Assembly: GCF_900129135.1 (NCBI RefSeq)
Contig: NZ_FQVI01000003.1
Coordinates: 207,355-271,354, forward strand
Reading direction: 5' to 3'
Length of the DNA stretch: 64,000 nt
DNA from: Lactonifactor longoviformis DSM 17459
Lineage (GTDB): Bacteria > Bacillota > Clostridia > Lachnospirales > Lachnospiraceae
Shown here: positions 7,281 to 16,782 of the stretch, piece by piece
Layout of the letters: the number at the start of each line of letters is the position of its first letter
Position numbering within the stretch: position 1 is the first letter of the stretch
Translations under genes and position numbers: made by a program
The notes under the pieces: generated by a model
What the model was told of the DNA's origin: nothing
Seen by the model: only the letters and a program-made list of their open reading frames with translations
Databases searched by the model: none

Positions 7281-9383
7281 ATGATCAATACTTACAGAGA
7301 GAAGATATATGCAGGCGTACTTGGAAAATGTCTGGGAGTCTATATGGGGCGTCCGGTAGAGGGATGGTTCTATGATAGGATTAATCAGGCATTCGGGGAA
7401 GTCTATAACTTTAAACATAAGGCGGCGGGGGCGCCTTTGATTGTGCCTGACGATGATATCTCAGGAACCTTTGCTTTTTTCCGGGCGCTGGAGGACAACG
7501 GCTATCCGAAAGATCTTACAGCTAAACAGATAGGGGATACCTGGCTGAACTATCTGGTGGAGAATAAAACAATTCTCTGGTGGGGCGGTCTGTCCCGTTC
7601 CACGGAGCACTCTGCGTATATAAGACTTAAGGAAGGAATTCCGGCGCCCGAGAGCGGAAGCATCGCCCAGAATGGACAGAGCATGGCTGAGGCCATCGGC
7701 GCTGAAATCTTTATCGATACCTGGGCATTGGTAAATCCCAATCAACCGGAACTGGCAGTCCGCATGGCGAAAGAAGCGGCGAGCGTGAGTCATGACGGGA
7801 TTGCGGTGTCTGCTGCGTGTTTCCTGGCGGCTATGGAATCCATGGCCTTTGAGGAGACCAATATGGATGTCCTTATAGATCGGGGGTTGTCCTATGTGGA
7901 TGACGGGCTGCTGCACCGACTGGTGGCGGATGTCAGAGAGCAATGCAGAAAGGCATCGGACTGGCACGAGGTAAGGGAGTGGATAGCGGCTAACCACGGA
8001 TATGAAAAATACCCAGGCAACTGCCCTATGATAACCAATCATCTGGTAGTTTTGGCAGCTCTTTTAATGGGCGGTGATGATTTTAATAAATCAATCATGA
8101 TAGCAGCCTCGGCAGGATGGGATACGGACTGCAATGCCGGCAATGTGGGTTGCCTGAACGGGATCCGTCTGGGCCTGGAGGGAATTAATGGGGGAGCAGA
8201 TCTTAGGGGCCCTGTTGCAGATCGTCTATATGTAGTTACAGCAGACGGGGGAGACTGTGTATCTGATGCGGTGCTGGAGACCAGAAAAATTCTGAGAGCA
8301 GCCGCGGAACTGTATCAGGAAAACGTGGATCTTCCGGATAAGAGATACGCCTTTGAATATCCCGGCAGTGTGCAGGGATTTATGATTCATCCGGATTATG
8401 CAGAGGAGCAGGCCCTGTGCGGGATATCCAATCCCCTGGGGCAGGGACTGGAACTGGAGTATCGGCATCTGGCACCTGGTAGCAGCGCAGCTGCCTGCGT
8501 GGAGACTTATGTGGACAAGAGCCCTAAGGGGGTGGGAGGAACCAGCTATTTTGAAGTATATGCATCCCCTAATTTATATCCTACCCAGACCATAAATGCG
8601 TTGTTCTTCTGCCCGGATGAAGAGACGCCGTCCCTCCGCTTTTTTGTAGATTATTATGACGGCCAGGATCAGCTTCAGAAGTTAACCGGGGAGGAATTTC
8701 TGCTGAAGCCAGGTGAGAATCTAACTTCCTGGGAAGTACCGGAACACTGCGGACAGGCTATTTACAGGCTGGGAATACAGCTTGACAGCAAAAAGAGGCT
8801 GGACGGAAAGGTGATTCTGAAATGGATGGACTGGACCGGGGCCCCCAGAAAGTATGAGATGGGCAAGTCTTACGAGATGACCCCCTCTTTGGTAACCTGG
8901 ACGAACGAAACCATCTGGCTGAAGACCTTTGTCAGTTCGGCGGATAATTTTTATCCGGACTACCTCAGAACCTTCTCCGTATCTCACCCCGGAAAGAATG
9001 GTATTGTAACCACCGGAGGACCGGACTGGAAGGATTATACGGTTACCTCTGCCGTTACATTTTCCCAGCAGGAATGTGCCGGCCTTGTGGCCAGGGCGAA
9101 AGGACACAGAAGGTATTATGCCGCCGTGTTCCAGGACGGGAAGGCAAAGATTATCCGCAGGAAGGACTGGGAGATTACGGAGCTCGCGGCAGTGCCTTAT
9201 GCCTATAAAATTGACGGAGAATATCAGGTTTCATTTACCGTAAAAGGGAAACATTTGTCTATGGCAGTAAACGGAAAGACTGTGGCAGAGGCGGAGGATT
9301 CCAGCTATGCCCAGGGCGGAGCCGGTTATGTCGTAGACCGGGGGGCCATCCTGGGAGATGGATTCACAGTAGAAAGAGTCTGA
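7281..9383 (+). CDS. long ADP-ribosylglycohydrolase-family protein with C-terminal beta-sandwich
   Basis: A 700-residue protein. Residues about 1-350 form an ADP-ribosylglycohydrolase (DraG/ARH) domain with VPDDDISGTF (about 56-65) and SAGWDTDCNAGNVGCLNGI (about 277-295), supplying the aspartates that bind the two magnesium ions in the family. A linker region follows, and about residues 540-700 resemble a LamG/DUF1080-like beta-sandwich. There is no signal peptide, so it should act in the cytoplasm. DraG enzymes break ADP-ribose N-glycosidic bonds; the present substrate is unknown. GGGGGCAAAACT precedes the ATG. Last gene of cluster 1, followed by a strong hairpin. Closely related to the 709-residue protein at 32574. 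Confidence 0.85.
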   Translation: MINTYREKIYAGVLGKCLGVYMGRPVEGWFYDRINQAFGEVYNFKHKAAGAPLIVPDDDISGTFAFFRALEDNGYPKDLTAKQIGDTWLNYLVENKTILWWGGLSRSTEHSAYIRLKEGIPAPESGSIAQNGQSMAEAIGAEIFIDTWALVNPNQPELAVRMAKEAASVSHDGIAVSAACFLAAMESMAFEETNMDVLIDRGLSYVDDGLLHRLVADVREQCRKASDWHEVREWIAANHGYEKYPGNCPMITNHLVVLAALLMGGDDFNKSIMIAASAGWDTDCNAGNVGCLNGIRLGLEGINGGADLRGPVADRLYVVTADGGDCVSDAVLETRKILRAAAELYQENVDLPDKRYAFEYPGSVQGFMIHPDYAEEQALCGISNPLGQGLELEYRHLAPGSSAAACVETYVDKSPKGVGGTSYFEVYASPNLYPTQTINALFFCPDEETPSLRFFVDYYDGQDQLQKLTGEEFLLKPGENLTSWEVPEHCGQAIYRLGIQLDSKKRLDGKVILKWMDWTGAPRKYEMGKSYEMTPSLVTWTNETIWLKTFVSSADNFYPDYLRTFSVSHPGKNGIVTTGGPDWKDYTVTSAVTFSQQECAGLVARAKGHRRYYAAVFQDGKAKIIRRKDWEITELAAVPYAYKIDGEYQVSFTVKGKHLSMAVNGKTVAEAEDSSYAQGGAGYVVDRGAILGDGFTVERV

Positions 9384-9395
9384 TTGAGAAGTAAG

Positions 9396-9432
9396 CAGGG
9401 CCTGCATCCGCAGAATGCGGAGGCAGGCCCTG
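9396..9432. terminator. bidirectional hairpin between convergent genes
   Basis: A 17-base arm CAGGGCCTGCATCCGCA pairs with TGCGGAGGCAGGCCCTG across a GAA loop with one A-G mismatch. It lies between the end of cluster 1 and the end of the opposing azlD gene. There is no clean T-run, but position and stability fit a terminator for both directions. Confidence 0.75.
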
Positions 9433-9433
9433 A

Positions 9434-9742
9434 TCACGTCAAGAACAGCTCGATAATAAACACACAGAGACAGGCAGCCAGTGATACCTGAATCAGGCTT
9501 CGTCCCCGGTAAGCCAGGAGTATGGCAGCTGCAAATGCAGCCAGGGCGGACCACATACTAGCCGTAGCAGTCATTATGGCCGGAAAGGTCATCACAGAGA
9601 GCGTCACAAAGGGTACGTAGTGCAGAAAGGATTTTATGAATACATTTGTAATCTCTTTCCGGATAAGGGTGAGGGGGAGCACGCGGATCAGATAGGTGAC
9701 CACCGCCATTACAAGGATATACATGTAGATATTACTTTTCAT
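9434..9742 (-). CDS. azlD: AzlD family branched-chain amino acid transport protein
   Basis: A 102-residue membrane protein with about four hydrophobic segments. The N-terminal YLIRVLPLTLIRKEI is typical of AzlD, the small partner of AzlC. Together they form an exporter for branched-chain amino acids or analogues in the cytoplasmic membrane. AAAGGAGGAAT precedes the ATG. It overlaps the end of azlC by 11 bases, so the two are translationally coupled. Confidence 0.9.
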   Translation of the reverse strand: MKSNIYMYILVMAVVTYLIRVLPLTLIRKEITNVFIKSFLHYVPFVTLSVMTFPAIMTATASMWSALAAFAAAILLAYRGRSLIQVSLAACLCVFIIELFLT

Positions 9743-10448
9743 GGGATTCCTCCTTTACTGGAAACAGAAAAGCGGCTGCTCCTGCAATGAGCACTGTCAG
9801 CAGGATAATACGGAAGCCGGAGGAGATGGAACTGACCACGGGCAGCTTGGTGAACAGGAAGCTTAGTCCCATGGAAGCCAGAATGACTCCTGTTAAAACC
9901 CGGTTGCCTTTTGCAGGAGGGATAATAACAGCCAGGAACATGCCGTACAGAGCCACGCTCAGCGCACTGATCACTCTGCCCGGGAGAATATCTCCGCAGA
10001 CAGCTCCAAACAGTGTTCCTCCGGCCCATCCCGGTACAGCTGCTGTAATCAGTCCATAATTATAAAAGGGACTTAAGAGTCCAGGCTTGCACACGGAGAC
10101 TCCGAAGATTTCGTCTGTGACCCCATAAGCCACAGGGAACCGGTGGAGAAAGCTGCACCTGCTGTCCAGCTTCTGGGAGAGGGAACAGGACATAAGACAG
10201 TAGCGGAGATTGATAATAAGCTGAGTGACGGCCATCTCTGTATAGGAGGCAGAGGCACTGATAATTCCCAGTGCGGCAAACTGACCTGCAGAAGTCAGAT
10301 TAGCGGCAGACATAACAACTGCCTGGAGCGGCGTAAGACCGGCTCCGCTGGCCATAATGCCGAAGGTAAAAGATACGGCAAAATACCCCAGACAGATGGG
10401 GATACCATCTTTGACGCCGTATTTCCACTGCAAATAATTACTGTTCAT
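9732..10448 (-). CDS. azlC: AzlC family branched-chain amino acid permease
   Basis: A 238-residue multi-pass membrane protein with CLGYFAVSFTFGIMASGAGL and QFAALGIISASASYTEMAVTQLIINLRY, both diagnostic of AzlC. It is the large subunit of the AzlCD branched-chain amino acid exporter. It is transcribed away from the LysR gene at 10565, and a promoter and a LysR-type box lie in the shared intergenic region, so the LysR protein probably controls it. Confidence 0.92.
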   Translation of the reverse strand: MNSNYLQWKYGVKDGIPICLGYFAVSFTFGIMASGAGLTPLQAVVMSAANLTSAGQFAALGIISASASYTEMAVTQLIINLRYCLMSCSLSQKLDSRCSFLHRFPVAYGVTDEIFGVSVCKPGLLSPFYNYGLITAAVPGWAGGTLFGAVCGDILPGRVISALSVALYGMFLAVIIPPAKGNRVLTGVILASMGLSFLFTKLPVVSSISSGFRIILLTVLIAGAAAFLFPVKEESHEK

Positions 10449-10476
10449 AGTTGGTACTCCTTGGCTTTTTGCACAA

Positions 10477-10505
10477 ATTATAGCATTAATCTTTACATCA
10501 GTAAA
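10477..10505 (-). promoter_or_regulatory. promoter of azlCD
   Basis: On the minus strand, TTTACT (10505-10500) and TATAAT (10482-10477) are separated by exactly 17 bases, placing transcription start about 20 bases before the azlC ATG. Confidence 0.7.
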
Positions 10506-10526
10506 ACAAATGTTTATTATGAATAC

Positions 10527-10541
10527 ATAAGAAATACTTAT
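10527..10541. promoter_or_regulatory. LysR-type operator (T-N11-A dyad)
   Basis: ATAAGAAATACTTAT is a perfect 5-5-5 dyad that fits the T-N11-A box of LysR-type regulators. It lies 24 bases upstream of the LysR gene and upstream of the azlC promoter, as expected for a shared autoregulatory and activator site. Confidence 0.65.
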
Positions 10542-10564
10542 ATAAATTAAAAGAAGGGTTACAT

Positions 10565-11440
10565 ATGAACCGATATCAGGCTGTTGTCAAAATCGTAGAC
10601 ACAGGAGGCTTTACCAAGGCGGCGGAGGAACTGGGCTACACGCAGTCGGCAGTAAGCCAGATGGTACAGTCCCTGGAAAATGAGCTGGGAACCATCTTAT
10701 TTACCAGATCTAAAAAAGGGGCGGAGCTTACCCCCGATGGGGAGGAACTGCTTCCCTACATAAAAAATATATATCACGCTTACCGTGAACTAAAGGAAAA
10801 GCAGAGGGAAATGGAAGGGCTGGAGAGCGGAATCATCCGCATCGGCACCTTTGCCAGCGTATCCTGTCACTGGCTCCCCGGGCTGATGAAGGAGTTTCGG
10901 GAGAGTTATCCGGGGGTACATTTTGAGTTGTATCAGGGGGACTACAACACAGTGGAAGAACTGATCCGCGAAGGCAGTGTAGATTTCGGATTTATTAACC
11001 CTGAGGCAGTACCGGATATGAAAACCATACCTCTCAGGGAAGATCCTATGCTGGCAGTGCTGCCGCCTTCCCATCCCCTTGCGGCCAGAGATAAGGTCTC
11101 CCTGAAGGCCCTGGCCAGAGAGCCCTTTATTCTCCTGGAAGAGGGGCGGGTCAGCGAGCCCCTGGACTTTTTTCACAAGCATGGGATTATCCCTAATATA
11201 CAGTACAGGGTGCACGATGACTATACCATTATGTCAATGGTGGAAAAGGAACTGGGGGTTGCCATTCTGCCGGAGCTTATACTGAACAGACTGAATTACA
11301 ATATTGCGGTAAAGGAGATAGAGCCGTGCCTGTCCAGAACTATTGCCCTGGCTTTTAAGGAGAAAAAGACACTGCCTATAGCCAGCCGGCATTTCATGGA
11401 GTTCATATCCGGTAAGCTGAAAACTGCCGGACCCGTATAG
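10565..11440 (+). CDS. LysR family transcriptional regulator
   Basis: A 291-residue regulator. The N-terminal winged helix-turn-helix is clear (GGFTKAAEELGYTQSAVSQMV, about residues 12-32), followed by an effector domain with IRIGTFASVSCHWLPGLM. AGAAGGG precedes the ATG. It is divergent from azlCD, the common arrangement for a regulator of that exporter. The effector is likely an amino acid or analogue, by inference from the neighbours. Confidence 0.92.
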   Translation: MNRYQAVVKIVDTGGFTKAAEELGYTQSAVSQMVQSLENELGTILFTRSKKGAELTPDGEELLPYIKNIYHAYRELKEKQREMEGLESGIIRIGTFASVSCHWLPGLMKEFRESYPGVHFELYQGDYNTVEELIREGSVDFGFINPEAVPDMKTIPLREDPMLAVLPPSHPLAARDKVSLKALAREPFILLEEGRVSEPLDFFHKHGIIPNIQYRVHDDYTIMSMVEKELGVAILPELILNRLNYNIAVKEIEPCLSRTIALAFKEKKTLPIASRHFMEFISGKLKTAGPV

Positions 11441-11475
11441 GGCAGGAATGCACATTTTATCGGAAAGGAAAGCAT

Positions 11476-12144
11476 ATGTGGAAGATTACTATTGTTGAGG
11501 ATGATGAAGGGATCCGCCGGGAATTGAAGGAACATTTTGCCGGTCAGGGATTTGCAGTAACAGCCTGCGATGCATGGGAGGGCAATGAGGCAATAATCAA
11601 AGACGCGGATCTGGTACTGCTGGATATTCAGCTGGGAGTCCAAAATGGACTGTCCCTCTGCCGGAAAATCCGGAGGGAATCGGCGGTCCCCATTCTATTT
11701 GTCACCTGCCGGGATTCAGAGGAGGACGAGTTGACTGCCATTCGTTCCGGAGGAGATGATTTTATCCGAAAGCCCTACAGTCTGCCTGTCCTGACTGCAC
11801 GGGTGCGGAGGATTCTTCAGCGGAACAGCCAGGCAAAGGAAAGCATAACTGTGGATGGAGCCGCCCTGAATCTGGTGTTCGGGGTGATTGAGTTCCAGGG
11901 AAAATCTCTGGAACTGTCCAAAAAAGAACTGCAGATTATTTATTTCCTGTTTCTCAACCAGGGGAGAACTGTTGCAAAAGACGAACTTGTGGAATATCTT
12001 TGGGAGAATAAATGGTATGTGGATGAAAATATTCTAAATGTAAATCTTTCCAGACTGCGCAAGCGCCTGGGTGAGATTGGACTGGGAGATCTGATTCATA
12101 CGGTACCGAAACAAGGGTACCGGGCAGGAGGGGAGCCGGAATGA
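11476..12144 (+). CDS. OmpR-family response regulator, BceR-like
   Basis: A 222-residue response regulator. The receiver domain (1-120) has IVEDDEG, the phosphoacceptor in LLDIQLG (Asp50) and the lysine in FIRKPYS; the C-terminal winged helix has LSKKELQIIYFLF and VNLSRLRKRL. It overlaps the sensor kinase by 4 bases and is followed by a BceAB-type ABC transporter, the standard set-up for sensing and detoxifying peptide antibiotics. It probably activates the ABC genes at 13236. Confidence 0.93.
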   Translation: MWKITIVEDDEGIRRELKEHFAGQGFAVTACDAWEGNEAIIKDADLVLLDIQLGVQNGLSLCRKIRRESAVPILFVTCRDSEEDELTAIRSGGDDFIRKPYSLPVLTARVRRILQRNSQAKESITVDGAALNLVFGVIEFQGKSLELSKKELQIIYFLFLNQGRTVAKDELVEYLWENKWYVDENILNVNLSRLRKRLGEIGLGDLIHTVPKQGYRAGGEPE

Positions 12145-13148
12145 ATTTTTTGTGCTATCTGGAAGAAAAGATCTTTGTGATGATGGGAAACCTGTTTCTC
12201 ATGGTTCTTGCCGGGGTTTATCTGAGAGCCTGCGGCAATCCGGGGGCCGTTATATTTTACTTTATCGGTATTTGGCTTTTAATTCTCGCAGGAAACCTGT
12301 TGTGGGGGTATGAGAGGCAGAGAAGAAAATACAGGGAAATGTGCAGACTTTTTGACGGGCTAAAGGAAAAGTATCTGATCTGTGAACTAATGGGGAAACC
12401 CAAAGATCAGATGGAAAAGATGTATTATGAAATGGTCCGGGGAGCTAACAAGGCCATGGCAGAGAAGATTGAGGAGGTCCAGAAGATAAGCCGGGAGTAT
12501 AAGGAGTACGTTGAAGAGTGGATTCATGAAGTAAAGACTCCGATTGCCGCCGGAACCCTTATCTGCAGCAATCATCCTTCCCCACAGGGCAGCAGGATAA
12601 AAAAGGAATTCGCAAGAATTGAAGAATTGGTGGAACAGGTGCTGTACTTTGCCAGAAGTGAACAGGTGGAGAAAGATTATTTTATCTCCGAATGCATTCT
12701 TTCAGACGTAGTGAATCCGGCGCTTTTGGCCTATCGTCCCTATATTCTGGAGCGGGGGATTGGGCTGCGGGTAGAGGAGCTCTCTGAAACTGTATACACA
12801 GACGGTAAATGGATGCGCTATATTCTGGGTCAGATTCTGTCTAACGCAGTAAAGTATCAGGACAAGGAAGAGCCCGGGATTCATATCTACTCCTGCACAG
12901 AATGGGGGAAAATCCGGCTGTGTGTGGAAGACAACGGGAGGGGGATTCCTCCGGAGGACCTGCCCCGGATCTTTGACAAAGGATTTACAGGAGGGGACAG
13001 GCAGAAAAAAGGGGCCACAGGCATCGGGCTGTATCTCTGTAAAAAGCTGTGCGAGAGGCTGGGAATTGCCCTGTCTGCCGCCTCCAAAGAGGGGGAGGGG
13101 ACTACAGTTACTCTTGAGTTTCCTGTGGGAAATTTCCATAGAATGTAA
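12141..13148 (+). CDS. intramembrane-sensing histidine kinase, BceS-like
   Basis: A 335-residue kinase. Two membrane helices lie in residues about 10-60 with almost no extracellular loop, as in BceS kinases that sense through their ABC permease. EEWIHEVKTPIA holds the phosphoacceptor His; LSNAVKYQ, VEDNGRGIPPEDL and GIGLYLCKKLCERLG form the ATPase N, G1 and G2 boxes. It follows the response regulator with a 4-base overlap. Confidence 0.92.
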   Translation: MNFLCYLEEKIFVMMGNLFLMVLAGVYLRACGNPGAVIFYFIGIWLLILAGNLLWGYERQRRKYREMCRLFDGLKEKYLICELMGKPKDQMEKMYYEMVRGANKAMAEKIEEVQKISREYKEYVEEWIHEVKTPIAAGTLICSNHPSPQGSRIKKEFARIEELVEQVLYFARSEQVEKDYFISECILSDVVNPALLAYRPYILERGIGLRVEELSETVYTDGKWMRYILGQILSNAVKYQDKEEPGIHIYSCTEWGKIRLCVEDNGRGIPPEDLPRIFDKGFTGGDRQKKGATGIGLYLCKKLCERLGIALSAASKEGEGTTVTLEFPVGNFHRM

Positions 13149-13235
13149 GGGAAAAAAGTAGTATTACAACTTTGTAAGTAAACAAAGGAAGAGATGGGAG
13201 GTATACTGAAGAAAACATACACGAGGAGTGATTGC

Positions 13236-14003
13236 ATGAAAACATTACTGAGAATTGAGGATATCCAAAAATATTACGGTTCCCGTTCCTTTGTCACAAA
13301 GGCCCTGCACCAGGTCTCCTTTTCTGTGGAGGAGGGAGAGTTTCTGGGGATTATGGGGGCGTCCGGTTCCGGAAAAACAACCTTGCTGAACTGTATTGCG
13401 ACCATTGATACTGTGACCGCCGGGCATATTTATCTGGAAGAGGAAGATATTACAGCACTGAGAGAAGAAGAGCTGGCAAAGTTCAGACAGAAGAATCTGG
13501 GGTTTGTATTTCAGGAGTTTAATCTTCTGGATACCCTTACCATTGAAGAAAATATAGGACTTGCACCTGTGATCTGCAAAGAAGATCCGAAAAAAATCAG
13601 TATACGGGTAAAGGAGATCGCAAAGAGGCTTGGTATAGGGGACATCCTTACCAAATTTCCCTATGAGGTGTCCGGAGGCCAGAGGCAGCGCTGTGCATGT
13701 GCCAGGGCTATGATCAACCAACCAAAGCTCATTCTGGCGGATGAGCCGACGGGAGCTCTGGATTCCCAGTCGGCAAGAATGCTGCTGGAGAGCTTCGGGG
13801 CTCTGAACCGGGAACTTAAGGCTACCATTTTAATGGTTACCCATGACGTATTCTCCGCCAGCTACTGTTCCCGGATCCTGTTTCTCAGAGACGGAGAGAT
13901 TTTCAATGAGATCCGCCGCGGAACCAGGGAGAGAAAGGAATTTTTTCAGGAGATCCTGGATGTGGTGACCCTGCTGGGAGGTGATGTTTCCAATGCTCAG
14001 TAG
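13236..14003 (+). CDS. ABC transporter ATP-binding protein, BceA-like
   Basis: A 255-residue ATPase with Walker A GASGSGKTT, signature VSGGQRQRCACARA and Walker [12 protein letters not shown]. The start at 13236 was chosen over an upstream in-frame ATG (13194) because GAGGAG sits 7 bases before it and the family begins at this point. It overlaps the permease gene by about 20 bases. With the permease it forms a peptide-antibiotic resistance or sensing transporter. Confidence 0.92.
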   Translation: MKTLLRIEDIQKYYGSRSFVTKALHQVSFSVEEGEFLGIMGASGSGKTTLLNCIATIDTVTAGHIYLEEEDITALREEELAKFRQKNLGFVFQEFNLLDTLTIEENIGLAPVICKEDPKKISIRVKEIAKRLGIGDILTKFPYEVSGGQRQRCACARAMINQPKLILADEPTGALDSQSARMLLESFGALNRELKATILMVTHDVFSASYCSRILFLRDGEIFNEIRRGTRERKEFFQEILDVVTLLGGDVSNAQ

Positions 14004-15948
14004 ACTGGCAGTAAGGAATGCAAAGCGTTCGGCAAGGGATTATCTGATTTACCTGGTAACCGTAACCTTTTCTCTGTCTATGGTGTATGCCTTTAATCTG
14101 ATTGTGTTCTCCAGCGAGATACGGAACCTAAGTTACGGCATGAGCGCCATGACCGGAATCATTATTTTTATCTCTCTGATTATTGTATTAGTCATCGGCT
14201 GGCTGATCTGTTATATGACTAGATTTATCCTGGAGAAGAGAAGCCGGGAATTCGGCACCTATCTTCTTCTGGGAATTCCCAACCGGGATGTCGCCAGCCT
14301 TTTTGTCAGGGAAAATCTCCTGATGGGCGCTGCGGCTCTTATGATAAGCCTTCTGGTGGGTAGCTTTCTGTATCAGATTCTGGATATGATAATTATGAGA
14401 ATCTTTCAGGCGTCATATCAGATACAGTTTCAGTTTTCTGCCAAAGCACTGGCACTGACCGCAGGATACGGGGCTGCCATCTATCTGTTTGCCATGGCGA
14501 GAGTAAGACGGCAGCTGAGTAAAATTAAGATCTGTGATCTCCTGTATATGGAGAAAAAAAATGAAGCCTCGGCTCTGAAGACCGGAAAGGGCCACTGGAC
14601 CCTTTTTCTGGCCGCAGTGGCAGCCTGCGCTGCGGGGGGAGGTATCTTATGGTATCTCTGCCACCACAGTGAGGAGGTGCACAATGGAGGCGTGCTGCTC
14701 CTTCTCTCCGTGGTTCTGCTGATCGGGAGTATCTATGGGATCTATATGACGGTGACCTCTTTTCTCAGCAAAACAGTGCTGGCAGGGAATAGCTTCAAAT
14801 ATAAGAAACACCGCCTGTTTCTTCTGAGAAATATGACCGCCAGAATGAGAACCATGGGAGTAACCATAGGGACTCTGGCTCTGCTTTTAACCCTGACGCT
14901 TACGGCAACCTCTATGGGGCTGTTGTTTGAGCGGTTCTTTTCAGAGAAAAGAGAGAGCACCATGTCTTTTGATATCACGGCATCTACCGCACGGCCCTCT
15001 GAAGATTTGAGTCCGGTATCTGCCTATGCAGAAGAAAAACTTGGAATTCAAAGCCAGCTTGCCTACCCATTGTATGACGGGGGAAATAAGACACTGACAG
15101 ACTGGTTCCGCGAACAGGACAGTCCGGTGGGATGGATGGAATTTGCGCCGGTTCTGGCTTATTCAGATTACAAAGAGCTTAGACAAATGCTGGGATACAG
15201 AGAGACAGAACTAAAAGAGGGGAGGTATCTCATTCAGTGCACTCCCAGAATCAGGGAGATAGCAGAGCAGGAGAAAATTCCGGACATACGCTTCGGAGGG
15301 GAGACACTTACATTCCAGGAAAGCCGGTCAGAACCATTTGGAGTAGGAGATGGATTCAACGGGACAGGATACGTGGTGATTGTACCGGACAATATTGCAG
15401 CAAAGCTTCCCGTGTACCATATGTCTCTGGCTGTCCAGACCGAAAAAGAAACCACCCCGGAGGATGCGGTTAATCTGGTAAATCTCCTGTATGAAACATA
15501 CAGCTATGAGGGGATTGACACCTGCAATACCAAAGGGAGCATACGGGATACGTATCTTTCTGTATTTACCATTCTGGCATTTTCCCTGTATTATGTGGGA
15601 CTTATCTTCGTCTGTGCTGCCGCTGCGGTGTTGGCGGTTCATCAGTTGAGCGAGGCGGTGAAGTATCAGTTCCGCTATGAGATTCTCTCTAAACTGGGTG
15701 TGGGAAACCGGGAGGGGAAGAAACTGGTGTTTCAGCAGCAGCTGTTATTTTTCGGGGTGCCCCTGATGATTCCGGTGCCCCTAAGCATCTTTTTGTCCAG
15801 ACAGCTTTCGTACTGGATGCTGATGAATGAGATTTCCGACAAAACATTTCTGCATTCCCAGGGAATCAGTCTGGGATTGTTCGGATTAGTTTACCTCATC
15901 TACTTTGTCACATCCTGGAGAGCCTGCTCCCGTCTGGCTTTTTCCTGA
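13984..15948 (+). CDS. ABC transporter permease, BceB-like (FtsX family)
   Basis: About 654 residues with the BceB layout: one N-terminal helix, groups of three helices, a large extracellular domain (about residues 320-510) and C-terminal helices. RLAVRNAKRSARDYLIYLVTV is the typical start. A GTG at 13981 also exists. Its end overlaps the opposing EamA gene by 63 bases. It works with the ATPase at 13236 and the two-component pair upstream. Confidence 0.9.
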   Translation: MFPMLSRLAVRNAKRSARDYLIYLVTVTFSLSMVYAFNLIVFSSEIRNLSYGMSAMTGIIIFISLIIVLVIGWLICYMTRFILEKRSREFGTYLLLGIPNRDVASLFVRENLLMGAAALMISLLVGSFLYQILDMIIMRIFQASYQIQFQFSAKALALTAGYGAAIYLFAMARVRRQLSKIKICDLLYMEKKNEASALKTGKGHWTLFLAAVAACAAGGGILWYLCHHSEEVHNGGVLLLLSVVLLIGSIYGIYMTVTSFLSKTVLAGNSFKYKKHRLFLLRNMTARMRTMGVTIGTLALLLTLTLTATSMGLLFERFFSEKRESTMSFDITASTARPSEDLSPVSAYAEEKLGIQSQLAYPLYDGGNKTLTDWFREQDSPVGWMEFAPVLAYSDYKELRQMLGYRETELKEGRYLIQCTPRIREIAEQEKIPDIRFGGETLTFQESRSEPFGVGDGFNGTGYVVIVPDNIAAKLPVYHMSLAVQTEKETTPEDAVNLVNLLYETYSYEGIDTCNTKGSIRDTYLSVFTILAFSLYYVGLIFVCAAAAVLAVHQLSEAVKYQFRYEILSKLGVGNREGKKLVFQQQLLFFGVPLMIPVPLSIFLSRQLSYWMLMNEISDKTFLHSQGISLGLFGLVYLIYFVTSWRACSRLAFS

Positions 15949-16782
15949 CAAATAAGCAGAGACAAGGACAACAGCTGTGCCGGCCAGCTGAACGGGGGAA
16001 ATGGGCTCCCCCAGAAAGGCGGCGGCAAAGAAGACAGCAGATACAGGATCAATGTAGCTGAGTACAGCCGTAAGATGTGTAGGGGTCTCCTTCAAACCGG
16101 AGAAATACAGATAACATGCAATGCCGGTATGTACAATCCCCAAAATCAAAAGCATGGGAAGGTTGGACCTCACTACAGAAAAATTATGATTCTTTACGAG
16201 CACCGGAGAGAGCACCAGAGCGGCAGCCAGCAGCTGTATCAGCGTCCGGTCCATATTATCGATGTTGTCCAGCTTTTTATTGCAGAGAATCAGCATGGCA
16301 TAAAACAGAGCAGAACCGGCACCGCATAAAAGCCCCAGCCCGTGATGGTACACGGTCAGGGCGGATTCCCCGGAGCTGAATACAATAAGAGCCAGTCCGG
16401 CTGGAGCCAGAAGGGCAGTGATAACCTGTTTTTTGGACAGATGTTCCCCCAGGACAAAGGGAGCCGCGAATAAAACCAGCACCGGTGCCAGATAATAGGT
16501 CATAGTGCCGGCGGCTACAGTGGTCCAGCGCAGTGCCTGGAAAAACAGGAGCCAGTTGATCCCCATAATAACACCTGATACGGCGGCCAGACAGAGAGCC
16601 CTTTTCCCGCAGCGGAAGGGGTTCTTTTTTTTCAGCAGCATTAGGAGGGAGAAAAAAATGCTGGCAATAAAAACGCGGTAGAAGACAAGTTCCACGGTAG
16701 ATAAAGAAATTCCCCGGACAAATATGCCGATACTTCCGAAAATCAGCATGGGGATAATAAGCTTCAGGCAGGATTTCCACAT
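15886..16782 (-). CDS. EamA (DMT superfamily) transporter
   Basis: A 298-residue membrane protein with about ten helices in two EamA repeats. Supporting segments are FGSIGIFVRGISLSTVELVFYR, GINWLLFFQALRWTTVAAGTM and HLTAVLSYIDPVSAVFFAAAFLGE (each shorter part is typical). The family exports amino acids or other metabolites across the cytoplasmic membrane. Its coding end overlaps the end of the convergent BceB-like gene. Confidence 0.9.
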   Translation of the reverse strand: MWKSCLKLIIPMLIFGSIGIFVRGISLSTVELVFYRVFIASIFFSLLMLLKKKNPFRCGKRALCLAAVSGVIMGINWLLFFQALRWTTVAAGTMTYYLAPVLVLFAAPFVLGEHLSKKQVITALLAPAGLALIVFSSGESALTVYHHGLGLLCGAGSALFYAMLILCNKKLDNIDNMDRTLIQLLAAALVLSPVLVKNHNFSVVRSNLPMLLILGIVHTGIACYLYFSGLKETPTHLTAVLSYIDPVSAVFFAAAFLGEPISPVQLAGTAVVLVSAYLSGKSQTGAGSPGCDKVDEVN

